This document shows, piece by piece, positions 37,485-44,217 of a DNA stretch of 47,928 nucleotides (position 1 is the stretch's first letter; each line of letters begins with the position of its first letter). This DNA comes from Paracoccaceae bacterium (GTDB lineage Bacteria; Pseudomonadota; Alphaproteobacteria; Rhizobiales; Stappiaceae), in assembly GCA_002709505.1 (NCBI GenBank), contig PARB01000055.1, forward strand, positions 1 through 47,928, read 5' to 3'. A model generated the notes under the pieces. That model made no database searches and was not told the DNA's origin. It saw nothing but the letters and a program-made list of their open reading frames with translations. The translations under genes and the position numbers were made by a program.

Positions 37485-37581
37485 GGGCGATCCTGCAGTT
37501 CGGGGGCTGCCGACGGGGCGGGAGGAGAACCCCGCCGGCAGTGTGCCGCGCGCCGGATAAGGAGCCGCGCGCGAAGGTGTC

Positions 37582-37704
37582 TCAGAGCCAGCCGTAGCGG
37601 GCGAGGGTGACGGCGAGGATTCCCAATGCCGCACCAGTCGACATGGTGAGCGCCAGACAGGCGGCCAGGAGTGGCGGGGCGAGGGGGCTAGGGGCGTCGG
37701 GCAT
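37582..37704 (-). CDS. Small membrane protein (40 aa)
   Basis: A 40-codon frame from ATG 37704 to TGA 37582. A strong ribosome-binding site, GGGAGGACTCC, sits just before the start. The product begins MPDAPSPLAPPLLAACLALT and continues through a hydrophobic stretch to ARYGWL, predicting one or two short membrane segments. It is the first gene of the leftward int operon, right after the operator at 37741. Function unknown. Confidence 0.55.
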   Translation of the reverse strand: MPDAPSPLAPPLLAACLALTMSTGAALGILAVTLARYGWL

Positions 37705-37740
37705 GGAGTCCTCCCATCGGGGTGATGAAAGGGAGTTTGC

Positions 37741-37790
37741 GGGACAAAAATGTCCCGGTCAATATTGAATTGATAAAATATGTCCCAATC
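37741..37790 (-). promoter_or_regulatory. Leftward promoter/operator of the int operon
   Basis: A perfect palindrome GGGACA-AAAA-TGTCCC lies at 37741-37756, and a single half-site TGTCCC at 37781-37786 (GGGACA on the minus strand) follows an AT-rich stretch. On the minus strand TTGGGA with AT-rich DNA downstream could form the -35/-10 region, so the repressor would block transcription of the 40-aa gene, HD hydrolase and integrase. Confidence 0.65.
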
Positions 37791-37830
37791 AGATGCCGTC
37801 AGAACGTGTAGGTGGCGTAGCGAAGAAATC

Positions 37831-37850
37831 AAAAAGGCCGTTGTGCCTTT
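37831..37850 (-). terminator. Intrinsic terminator of the repressor gene
   Basis: On the minus strand AAAGGC-acaacg-GCCTTT followed by TT, about 110 nt after the repressor stop codon. The stem is 6 bp with a short T-run. Confidence 0.55.
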
Positions 37851-37958
37851 GCATCTCTGGCCAGACGCTATCTCAGATTGTGGCGAGCGGAGAAGGGAGG
37901 TAGCAGTATGAGTAAATTACGTATTTTTAAAAAGTGCCTTGGCTTGGCGTCGTCTGAC

Positions 37959-38285
37959 CTAGACCTTGTTTTGCGGCTCGCTGGTCGACTCGAGCAGGGA
38001 GTTGACGACCGCTTCGACGGTCGCGGCTTGCGCAGGGGTGAGCGCAGCGATCTTTCTGGCCAGGTCATCAAGACGAGGATCGTCCGGGACGCCGTCGATA
38101 AGCGTCGATAGGGGGATATTGAGTTCCGCGCGAATTTTTAAAATGGAATCAAGCGACGGTTCGGCGCCATTTTTGAGTACATGTTTCATGTAACTCTCAC
38201 TTTTTCCGATCCGTGCAGACAGACCGCGCATGGAAATTCCACGCTCAGCCATAATCGCCAATAATCGTTCGCGCCACGTAGTCAT
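37959..38285 (-). CDS. Phage repressor, short XRE-type (CI-like)
   Basis: A 108-aa protein with an N-terminal XRE helix-turn-helix (GISMRGLSARIGKSESYMKHVLK) and a helical C-terminus. It has no S24/LexA peptidase domain, so induction cannot be by the standard RecA-stimulated self-cleavage route; an antirepressor or another switch would be needed. The start at 38285 (MTTWRERLLAIM) begins just before the HTH and lies 35 nt from the operator pair; its ribosome-binding site is poor. Divergent from the Cro-like gene, with paired operators between them. Confidence 0.85.
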   Translation of the reverse strand: MTTWRERLLAIMAERGISMRGLSARIGKSESYMKHVLKNGAEPSLDSILKIRAELNIPLSTLIDGVPDDPRLDDLARKIAALTPAQAATVEAVVNSLLESTSEPQNKV

Positions 38286-38319
38286 TCCGTAAAAATACCG
38301 GAACGCATCACTAATGCAC

Positions 38320-38360
38320 GGGACGGAAATGTCCCGTTGACGACGGGACATATATGTCCC
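38320..38360. promoter_or_regulatory. Rightward operators and promoter between repressor and Cro-like gene
   Basis: Two palindromes, GGGACG-GAAA-TGTCCC (38320-38335) and GGGACA-TATA-TGTCCC (38345-38360), are centred 25 bp apart. A TTGACG at 38337-38342 with CAATAT 17 nt later could be the rightward promoter, with the second operator inside its spacer. The same palindrome occurs at 37741-37756. Confidence 0.8.
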
Positions 38361-38372
38361 AATATGCGTGCC

Positions 38373-38579
38373 ATGAATGATATTCGCCAAACCGTTGAGC
38401 AGTTCATGCTCAAAACCGGAATGTCCGCGCGGGCTCTAAGCGCAGCGGTGGGGCATCCGCACTGCGCACGACGAATTTTGGCAGGCCGTGATGTAAGAGC
38501 GAGTACTGCAAAGAAGCTCTCCGATTTCATTGCTGCCTACCCTGTTCAGGTTGACGATCGCGAGGACACCCCCTCATGA
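38373..38579 (+). CDS. Cro-like phage regulator
   Basis: A 68-aa protein with a compact helix-turn-helix (TGMSARALSAAVGHPHCARRILAGRDVRAST; turn at SAAVG). It is divergent from the repressor and begins 13 nt after the second operator. The ATG at 38373 has no ribosome-binding site; if transcription starts from the promoter suggested at 38337-38365 the message would be nearly leaderless. An alternative start at 38364 adds three residues. Size, position and fold suggest a Cro role. Confidence 0.75.
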   Translation: MNDIRQTVEQFMLKTGMSARALSAAVGHPHCARRILAGRDVRASTAKKLSDFIAAYPVQVDDREDTPS

Positions 38580-38621
38580 TCTCACATCACCTGCAGGCTC
38601 ATCTTCGCCCTCAAGAGTTCG

Positions 38622-38698
38622 CCAATCCGCGCCGCCCGGCTGACAAGCTGGATGCGCGCCACGTGTGCGGCGTGTCAGCCGGGCGGCGCGGGCATTGG
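38622..38698. terminator. Very long hairpin between convergent cro-like and 76-aa genes
   Basis: Arms 38622-38645 and 38673-38698 pair over 19 bp without mismatch (CCGCGCCGCCCGGCTGACA and its complement), and a further 5 bp (CCAAT/ATTGG) after a two-base bulge. The 27-nt loop has its own short stem. Position between two convergent 3' ends suggests a bidirectional terminator, but there is no U-tract and the stem is unusually long. Confidence 0.6.
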
Positions 38699-38929
38699 TC
38701 ATCTGCCGTGCAGAAGCTTGCGCACATGCGCAAGGTGTCCTTCCACCTTGTGATCGTCCGGATAGATGCGTCCGCCGGCTTCCTCAACGGCCATGACAAG
38801 ATCCCGCGCGAAGCGGTCCCGGTCCGGGGCGGTCTCCGCCATCATGGTGATCAGGCCGTCCAGGATCACATTCTGTGCGATCACACGCTGCCGCAGCCAT
38901 TCGAAATAATCGCGCTCCGTTTCGTTCAT
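38699..38929 (-). CDS. Small phage protein, unknown function (76 aa)
   Basis: A 76-aa acidic, mostly helical protein starting MNETERDYFEWLRQRVIAQN. The start at 38929 is chosen for the GGGAGGTGAGGG ribosome-binding stretch; a GTG at 38938 would sit too close to it. Last gene of a short minus-strand operon opposite the early operon. No family is recognised. Confidence 0.65.
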   Translation of the reverse strand: MNETERDYFEWLRQRVIAQNVILDGLITMMAETAPDRDRFARDLVMAVEEAGGRIYPDDHKVEGHLAHVRKLLHGR

Positions 38930-38934
38930 TTCCC

Positions 38935-39153
38935 TCACCTCCCTGAAGTTGCACAGGGAAGCTCAGCACAGCCGGGTTCGCGGCGGCAAGCGCGTCGATT
39001 AGCACCCGCCGGCGCAGCGCAGTGCGCAGTCTGTGCCGGCGCGGGGTTTCGGGCCGGTTTCCTTTCATCATGGGGCAAGTGTGCGCGGTCAGCGCCCGCG
39101 CGTCTTTTCCGCATGCCCGCGCAAATTGGGGAGATCCGGTTTCGTGTGGTCAT
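38935..39153 (-). CDS. Possible small basic protein (72 aa)
   Basis: The frame MTTRNRISPICAGMRKRRAG... begins in an ATGA overlap with the 118-aa gene and ends 6 nt before the start of the 76-aa gene, so its position suits a coupled operon. Its codon use is poorer in G/C third positions than its neighbours, and a competing frame (from 39071) looks equally plausible in its first half. The stretch is therefore only tentatively coding. Confidence 0.3.
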   Translation of the reverse strand: MTTRNRISPICAGMRKRRAGADRAHLPHDERKPARNPAPAQTAHCAAPAGANRRACRREPGCAELPCATSGR

Positions 39154-39506
39154 GGCACGCGGCGGCGGTTTGCAGTGGGCGGGTGCGCCTGGCGCTGGTT
39201 CCGGCGCTCCCGGTCGGCGCCTTTGGCGGGAAGGCCGAACGTCTGCAGAAACCAGCGCTCAACCTCGTTGCGGCGCATCTCGATCATCTGCCCGAGGAAT
39301 GCGTCTACCGGGTTCTGGGACGGGCGCGCATTGGCGGCCTTTTCCAGCGTTGCTTGCATCGGGATCAAGGCGTCAGCGGACTTCAGGGCTTTCGCCTTCC
39401 AGCGGTGCAGTGCGGCGATGCGTCCGTCCTGCGCGCGGTCCGCATCGCTCTCTATCAGCTCGGCCAGCAGATCCAGAAGCGCGCTCGAGTTTTGGGTTTG
39501 GGGCAT
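39150..39506 (-). CDS. Small phage protein, unknown function (118 aa)
   Basis: A 118-aa protein beginning MPQTQNSSALLDLLAELIES, charged and helical throughout, with alternating leucines and acidic residues and a basic tail (QRQAHPPTANRRRVP). Third-codon-position G/C is high, unlike shadow frames. First gene of the minus-strand group and divergent from the early operon. The 88-nt divergent gap holds a 6-bp inverted repeat GGTTGT/ACAACC (39527-39553), which may be a control site. Function unknown. Confidence 0.6.
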   Translation of the reverse strand: MPQTQNSSALLDLLAELIESDADRAQDGRIAALHRWKAKALKSADALIPMQATLEKAANARPSQNPVDAFLGQMIEMRRNEVERWFLQTFGLPAKGADRERRNQRQAHPPTANRRRVP

Positions 39507-39594
39507 CGTCCGTCCCGCTTCGTCAAGGTTGTTTCATCTACATCAACACAACCAGTTTTACGCCGTCCAGTGTGGTTTTTCCGGAGGTCCGCGC

Positions 39595-40086
39595 ATGACG
39601 CTCCCGCGTCCAACCACTGATCACCAGCGCGCCGCGATCAAGGGGCTCGTGCGCCGGCAGGTGAAGGCCTGCGGCGGGCAGGAATCCGCCGCCACGATCA
39701 CGCGCGTCGGACCGAAGACGCTGTCGGACTACGGCAACGCGCACACCGAGAAGTATCGCGACATCCAGATGCCGGTCGATGTGCTGATGGACCTGACGCT
39801 CGACGGCGGGCCGGTGGCGCTGATCGGCCTGTGCCGCATCGCCGGCGGAGCCTTTGTGCCGCTGCCCGATGCCTCGGCCGGCACAGCCTGGGCGATGGAA
39901 GTGGGCGAAGCGGTGCGCAAGGGCGGCGATGCCGCGGCGCGGATCTGCGCCGCGCTCGCCGATGACGGCGAGGTGAGCGCAGACGAGATCGCCGAGCACG
40001 CGATCATTGAACATCTGTCGGAAGCCATCGACGCGCTGGTGCGGCTGCGCAGCCATGCGGCGCAAGTGCTGGAGGAGGACACATGA
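39595..40086 (+). CDS. Phage regulatory protein, possibly CII-like (163 aa)
   Basis: A 163-aa protein starting MTLPRPTTDHQRAAIKGLVR after a GGAGG ribosome-binding site. Residues ~25-60 (QESAATITRVGPKTLSDYGN) look like a helix-turn-helix, and the C-terminal half is helical. Position (first gene of the rightward early operon) and layout resemble CII-type or Phage_CP76-type activators, but the match is by impression only. It begins a chain of overlapping genes running to 46180. Confidence 0.7.
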   Translation: MTLPRPTTDHQRAAIKGLVRRQVKACGGQESAATITRVGPKTLSDYGNAHTEKYRDIQMPVDVLMDLTLDGGPVALIGLCRIAGGAFVPLPDASAGTAWAMEVGEAVRKGGDAAARICAALADDGEVSADEIAEHAIIEHLSEAIDALVRLRSHAAQVLEEDT

Positions 40087-40250
40087 GCGCGCGGGACCTG
40101 AACGAGGCGGCGCGGCTGATCGACGCCTGCGACCGCCACCTGGCGGCCCTGCGGGCTGCGCATCCGGGCGGTGTGCCGGTTGGTGACAAAGTCGCGCCCG
40201 CACCGCACGTGGCGCAACGGCTCGCCGACGCGGAAAGGGCCGGATCATGA
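40083..40250 (+). CDS. Small phage protein (55 aa)
   Basis: A 55-aa frame joined by ATGA overlaps to both neighbours. It begins MSARDLNEAARLIDACDRHL, a single amphipathic helix, and then becomes proline/alanine-rich. High third-position G/C supports coding. No family recognised. Confidence 0.6.
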   Translation: MSARDLNEAARLIDACDRHLAALRAAHPGGVPVGDKVAPAPHVAQRLADAERAGS

Positions 40251-40516
40251 CCGCGCGTGTGCTGATCATGGATGCGGGGGCCTTGCAGTGCCGGCGTCCG
40301 CTTTGGGCGGGGATGGTGCCGCTGTCTGAAAAATTCGTCTGCGGCGCGCCGGTGCGCAAGGCCGGTGAAAGCTGGTGCGCAGACTGCCGCAAGCAGCTGT
40401 TCGACCCTTTGCCAATGCGCCGCGCGGACCGTAGCGCCAAGGGCGGGAGCGCGCCTCGCCCTGCTCGGGTGCCGCGGTTTCAGGCGATCCATTCCTCGAA
40501 CTGGAGTGCGGGTTGA
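40247..40516 (+). CDS. Small protein resembling the GcrA C-terminal domain (89 aa)
   Basis: An 89-aa protein. The core LQCRRPLW ... FVCGAPVRKAGESWCADCRKQLFDP has the spacing of the C-terminal part of GcrA (C-R/Q-W-P, F-C-G, Y-C-x-x-H), the alphaproteobacterial cell-cycle regulator that works with CcrM methylation. The N-terminal DNA-binding part of GcrA is missing. Four cysteines could bind a metal. A phage factor that interferes with or mimics GcrA is conceivable, but the resemblance is short. Confidence 0.55.
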   Translation: MTARVLIMDAGALQCRRPLWAGMVPLSEKFVCGAPVRKAGESWCADCRKQLFDPLPMRRADRSAKGGSAPRPARVPRFQAIHSSNWSAG

Positions 40517-40761
40517 TGGACGCGCGGCTGACGCCAGCCGAGCGGGCGCATATGCTCTGCGTGCTGCGGCTGTTCGTGTCCGTGCGGCTCGACAATCTCG
40601 CGCCGCGCGACGTGCCGCCGGTGGTCCGTGCCCTGGCGCGCGGGAGGTTCGTCTCAAATTCCGATCTCTGGCGCGTGGGCGCTTGGTGCGGGCTGTCGGA
40701 GCGCGAGCTTTACAGCGCTGCGCAGGTTGCGACCCGGCGCGACGGGAGGGTGGCGGCATGA
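40516..40761 (+). CDS. Small phage protein, unknown function (81 aa)
   Basis: An 81-aa frame whose ATG overlaps the previous stop (TGATG) and whose stop overlaps the next start (ATGA). It begins MDARLTPAERAHMLCVLRLF and shows a possible helix-turn-helix in its second half (SNSDLWRVGAWCGLSERELY). Basic and helical. No family recognised. Confidence 0.6.
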   Translation: MDARLTPAERAHMLCVLRLFVSVRLDNLAPRDVPPVVRALARGRFVSNSDLWRVGAWCGLSERELYSAAQVATRRDGRVAA

Positions 40762-40922
40762 GCGGTGGTCTTGCAAGCCTCGGCGACGGCCTGTCACGGG
40801 TGTTCCTGCGCGAAGTCATGCGCGAGCGGCGCATGTCGACCGCCGATCTGGCCGCGTGGCTTGGCTGCGACGAGGGCGAGATCTGGAACCTCTTCGCCCG
40901 CACAGATGGGGGCGGGTCATGA
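40758..40922 (+). CDS. Mini HTH protein (54 aa)
   Basis: A 54-aa protein. RRMSTADLAAWLGCDEGEIW looks like the recognition part of an XRE/Fis-like helix-turn-helix, preceded by one helix. ATGA overlaps at both ends. Probably a small regulator of the early operon; no close family identified. Confidence 0.6.
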   Translation: MSGGLASLGDGLSRVFLREVMRERRMSTADLAAWLGCDEGEIWNLFARTDGGGS

Positions 40923-41218
40923 ACCCCGACTATGCCCATCTGCTCGGCCGGCCGCTGGCGCTGGACTGGACGTTGTTCGGCCAATTTCTCAAGCGCGAGA
41001 TCTGTGCGCGGGGCGCGACGCTGGAGGAGGTCGGTCGCGAGACGCGGCTGTCGCGCGCGACGGTGTCGCGGGCATCGACCGGTTATGCCGTCTCGCTCGA
41101 GGCGCTGATGAAGCTCTGCATCTGGGCCGACCTGAACCCCTTCGAATTGCTGCGGCCGGCCGATCGTCGGCCCGAGGAATACATCGGTGATCGGGCACAA
41201 AGGGGGTGTTTCACGTGA
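40919..41218 (+). CDS. XRE-like HTH protein (99 aa)
   Basis: A 99-aa protein with an XRE-type helix-turn-helix at about 28-75 (GATLEEVGRETRLSRATVSR, then SLEALMKLCIWADLNPFELL, the typical last helices of the fold). The start at 40919 overlaps the preceding stop (ATGA), and the stop overlaps the next GTG. A regulator of phage early genes is likely. Confidence 0.7.
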   Translation: MNPDYAHLLGRPLALDWTLFGQFLKREICARGATLEEVGRETRLSRATVSRASTGYAVSLEALMKLCIWADLNPFELLRPADRRPEEYIGDRAQRGCFT

Positions 41219-41583
41219 CCATACCACTGAAACGCTTTGAAAATGTTCATGCTTTTTCCAAAGGGCTCTCGCTCGATGATCTGGCGCGTGATCTTGGCCG
41301 GGCGCGGGCGGCGCATGAACGCCGGCCGGACGATCAGCGCGCCTATGTGCGGTTTCTTGAGGCGGCGCTTGCGTTCGAGAAGGCGCGGGCGCGTGCCGAG
41401 ACGCAGGATCTCGGCGCAAGGAACGCGCGGCTGCAGCGCAGCCTTGCGCTCGCCAAGTCCGAGCTGACGCGTCGCGTCGCGCAGGTCGAGACATTCGGCG
41501 ATGCGCTGCGCGCGTCCAGGCCGCGACGGCGGGCGGCGGCGGTGCCCTGTGTCAGGGATCTGTTCCAGGGGGAGGCGGGGTGA
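41215..41583 (+). CDS. Coiled-coil phage protein, unknown function (122 aa)
   Basis: A 122-aa protein starting at GTG 41215 (GTGA overlap; AAAGGGGG lies upstream). It begins MTIPLKRFENVHAFSKGLSL and residues ~30-95 form a long charged helix with heptad-like spacing, likely a coiled coil. Arginine-rich near the end. No family recognised; the alternative start at 41206 adds three residues. Confidence 0.6.
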   Translation: MTIPLKRFENVHAFSKGLSLDDLARDLGRARAAHERRPDDQRAYVRFLEAALAFEKARARAETQDLGARNARLQRSLALAKSELTRRVAQVETFGDALRASRPRRRAAAVPCVRDLFQGEAG

Positions 41584-42272
41584 TGCCGGCCTATCGCAGC
41601 GCTGCCGAAGCTGAGGTTCGAGAGGTTGTTGTCGAGCATCTGCGCGCGTGTCGGCCCAGGGCCCGCATAATCCATGAAATCAACGTTTGTCAGGGCGGAT
41701 GCCGTGTCGATGTCATGGCGGTGGATCGCGAGGAGATCGTTGCGGTCGAGATCAAGTCCGAGCGCGACAAGCTCGACAGGTTGCCGAACCAGATGGCCGC
41801 GATGAAGAGCGTTGCGCACCATTGCGTCGTCGCCCTGCACGAAAAGTTTCTTGTTGAGCGTGAGACCAATGTCCATGCCGCTCACTACGAGCGCGGCGGG
41901 GTGCACTACCGCGAGGGTCTGCCGGACGAGCCGTTGCGGCTCGACGGGGAGATCACTTGGGTGTTTCCGCAGCGCCAGCGCGCGCGGCGTGGCGCTTACG
42001 ACTGGCTCGGGAAATGGTGGAGCCCTGATCCGGCGATTTGGATCCCGCTTCCAGATTCTGCGCTCGAAATGCTGTGGCGCGACGAACTTGCGGCGTTGTG
42101 CGCGGCGCAACGACTCTCGACCGATCGGCGTGCGACCCGCTCGAGCATGATGCGCAGCCTGCGCTGGATGTGCTCCGGCAAGGACCTGACGCGTGGGATC
42201 TGCTCTGCGCTGCGGGCGCGGGACTGTATCGAGGCCGATCCTCCGATCCGCGAAGAAGAGAGGGTAGCGTGA
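41583..42272 (+). CDS. PD-(D/E)XK-type nuclease-like protein
   Basis: A 229-aa protein. Near the N-terminus it carries a nuclease-like core: E32 in IIHEINV, D43 in CRVDVMAVD, then E56-x-K58 in VAVEIKSERDK, spaced as in the PD-(D/E)XK superfamily. The C-terminal half has a tryptophan-rich segment and a possible helix-turn-helix. It overlaps the methyltransferase start (TGATG), so the two proteins are made together. It could be a restriction-type endonuclease, a recombination nuclease or a MmcB/VRR-like repair enzyme; the sequence does not decide. Confidence 0.7.
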   Translation: MPAYRSAAEAEVREVVVEHLRACRPRARIIHEINVCQGGCRVDVMAVDREEIVAVEIKSERDKLDRLPNQMAAMKSVAHHCVVALHEKFLVERETNVHAAHYERGGVHYREGLPDEPLRLDGEITWVFPQRQRARRGAYDWLGKWWSPDPAIWIPLPDSALEMLWRDELAALCAAQRLSTDRRATRSSMMRSLRWMCSGKDLTRGICSALRARDCIEADPPIREEERVA

Positions 42273-43537
42273 TGCCGGAAATCATTGACCCACTTGGAAA
42301 CGGGCGCTGCCGCATCTATCTGGGCGACGTGTTCGACCGGCTCGCGGACATGGATCAGGACAGCGTTGATTGTGTCGTAACTTCGCCGCCGTACTGGGGC
42401 CTGCGCGATTACGGCGTGGACGGGCAAATCGGGCTGGAGCCAACGCTGGCCGAGCATCTGGCCATCATGGTGCGGGTGTTCGAGGCGGTGCGGCGGGTTC
42501 TGAAACCAACCGGCACGCTGTGGCTCAACTACGGCGACTGCTACGCCACCGCGCCGAACGGGCGCTCGGCGGCTGACTATAAGGCGAATGATCGCGACGA
42601 CCGGACGTTCCGCGACAAGCCGTTCTCGACCGTCGGCGGGACGCTCAAGCCCAAGGATCTCTGCATGATCCCGAACCGGCTCGCCATCGCGCTTCAGGAT
42701 GCCGGCTGGTGGGTGCGATCCGAGATTGTTTGGGGCAAGTCGAACCCCATGCCAGACAGTTCCGGAACGGCGCGGCCCGCGACGGCGCACGAAAAGATTT
42801 TCCTCCTGACCAAGAGCGGCGACGGCGACGTCTGGCGCGCCCGTGATACCGGCGAGATCAGTTATTGCCCGGATCTCTCTGAACGCTGCGCACTGATCAC
42901 CGACGCGGCGCGCGATGGCGCGCGGTGGTTGCGGCTCGGCGCCTACTACGATGCTGCGGCAGTGCGGGTGAGCCGTGCCGGTGACGAGGACGCGGCGACC
43001 TATCGCGGCGGCTCCTATGTTGGCGGCGCTCCCGGTGGGCGACGGGTCGTCGGCAACAAGTGCGTGGGCAAACAGCGCGGGCATTCCCGTCGTCACGACG
43101 GGTTCAACGGTCGATGGGACGCCATGTCCAAGGCGGAGCAGACGGTCGGCGGGCGCCTGCTGCGCAGTTACGAGGACGCGCCTGAGACCTTAGATCCGAG
43201 GGTCGCGGACCTGACTGTCTGGCGGATGGCAACAAAGCCTTTCTCCGACGCTCATTTCGCGACCTTTCCTGCGGAACTCGCGAAACGCTGCATTCAGGCG
43301 GGGTGCCCACCGGGCGGGCTTGTGCTCGATCCGTTCGGCGGGGCCGGCACGACGGCGCTCGTGGCGTTGCGGCTTGGACGGCGCGCGGGGCTGATCGAGC
43401 TAAATCCCGACTACGCCAACATGGCCGGGGAGCGGATCCGCCGGGACTGGATGGGGCCGGATGAGCGGCGGCGGGCCATAGCGTCCGCAATGGGCGGCAT
43501 CGATGCCGGGCCGCTGTTTGGAAGGGCTGGGACGTGA
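42272..43537 (+). CDS. Beta-class DNA methyltransferase (N4-cytosine or N6-adenine)
   Basis: A 421-aa methyltransferase. Motif IV (TSPPYWGLRDYG, S38-P-P-Y) comes first and the SAM-binding motif I (LDPFGGAGTTALVALRLGRR, about residue 350) comes late, the order of the beta class. Between them is a region of about 250 residues likely to hold the target-recognition part. SPPY is common in N4-cytosine and some N6-adenine enzymes. It would methylate phage and host DNA, perhaps protecting the phage from host restriction or from the product of the upstream nuclease gene. Confidence 0.9.
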   Translation: MPEIIDPLGNGRCRIYLGDVFDRLADMDQDSVDCVVTSPPYWGLRDYGVDGQIGLEPTLAEHLAIMVRVFEAVRRVLKPTGTLWLNYGDCYATAPNGRSAADYKANDRDDRTFRDKPFSTVGGTLKPKDLCMIPNRLAIALQDAGWWVRSEIVWGKSNPMPDSSGTARPATAHEKIFLLTKSGDGDVWRARDTGEISYCPDLSERCALITDAARDGARWLRLGAYYDAAAVRVSRAGDEDAATYRGGSYVGGAPGGRRVVGNKCVGKQRGHSRRHDGFNGRWDAMSKAEQTVGGRLLRSYEDAPETLDPRVADLTVWRMATKPFSDAHFATFPAELAKRCIQAGCPPGGLVLDPFGGAGTTALVALRLGRRAGLIELNPDYANMAGERIRRDWMGPDERRRAIASAMGGIDAGPLFGRAGT

Positions 43538-44217
43538 GGGCGCTTCGGGTTCTGATCGGCTGCGAGAAGTTCGGGCGGATGCGCCGGGCGTTCGCCGCGC
43601 GCGGGCACGATGTGTGGTCCTGCGATCTTGAGCCTGCCGAAGACGGCAGCAACCGGCATATCCGCTGTGACATTCGAGACATCCTGGGCGATGGCTGGGA
43701 TCTGCTCGCAGTGATGCATCCACCCTGCACACGACTGTGCCGGTCCGGGCGGCGCTGGATGAGCGGGCCGGGCAAGTGGACCCCGCCCAAGAAACTCCCC
43801 AGGGGCCGCACGGTCGAGGATCTGCGCGCGGAATTCGACGACGCCGTCGATTTGTTTGTCGCGTGCTGGCGCGCGCCGATCGAGCGGGTCGCGCTTGAAA
43901 ACCCGGTGATGAACGATCTTGCGACGGACCGCATGCCGGCGGATCTGCCGCCGCCGCATCTGGTGCAGCCGTTCTGGTTCGGAGATCCAGTCTACAAATC
44001 GACGGGCTGGTATTTGCGTGGTTTGCCGGAGCTGCGCCCGACGACGCGCCTGAGCGAACCGGTGCGCGGCTCCGACGAATGGAAACGCTGGAACGTGATA
44101 CACCGAATGCCGCCGGGGCCGGAACGGGCGCGGCTGCGTGCAAGATCCTTCCCGGGCATGTGCAGCGCTGCGGCTGAGCAATGGGGCGATGCGGCGCGCA
44201 TGGAGGTGGCGGCGTGA
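43534..44217 (+). CDS. C5-methyltransferase-like phage protein
   Basis: A 227-aa protein starting at GTG 43534 (GTGA overlap). It opens LRVLIGCEKFGRMRRAFAAR, then WSCDLEP, GWDLLAVMHPPCTRLC and VALENPVM, which echo motifs I, II, IV (PPC) and VI (ENP) of cytosine-C5 methyltransferases. The later motifs VIII-X and a target-recognition region are not evident, and the chain is shorter than active enzymes (300 aa or more). Such short phage homologues are widespread and of unproven activity. Confidence 0.75.
   Translation: MRALRVLIGCEKFGRMRRAFAARGHDVWSCDLEPAEDGSNRHIRCDIRDILGDGWDLLAVMHPPCTRLCRSGRRWMSGPGKWTPPKKLPRGRTVEDLRAEFDDAVDLFVACWRAPIERVALENPVMNDLATDRMPADLPPPHLVQPFWFGDPVYKSTGWYLRGLPELRPTTRLSEPVRGSDEWKRWNVIHRMPPGPERARLRARSFPGMCSAAAEQWGDAARMEVAA

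Noticed and set aside
38784..39071. 95-aa minus-strand ORF (MMKGNRPETPRRH...)
   Set aside because: Its first half has fair codon composition, but the second half is a shadow of the better-supported 76-aa gene; it competes with the frame at 38935-39153.
39033..39620. 195-aa plus-strand ORF opposite the 118-aa phage gene
   Set aside because: It runs through the divergent promoter gap and lacks a ribosome-binding site; the minus-strand frame fits better.
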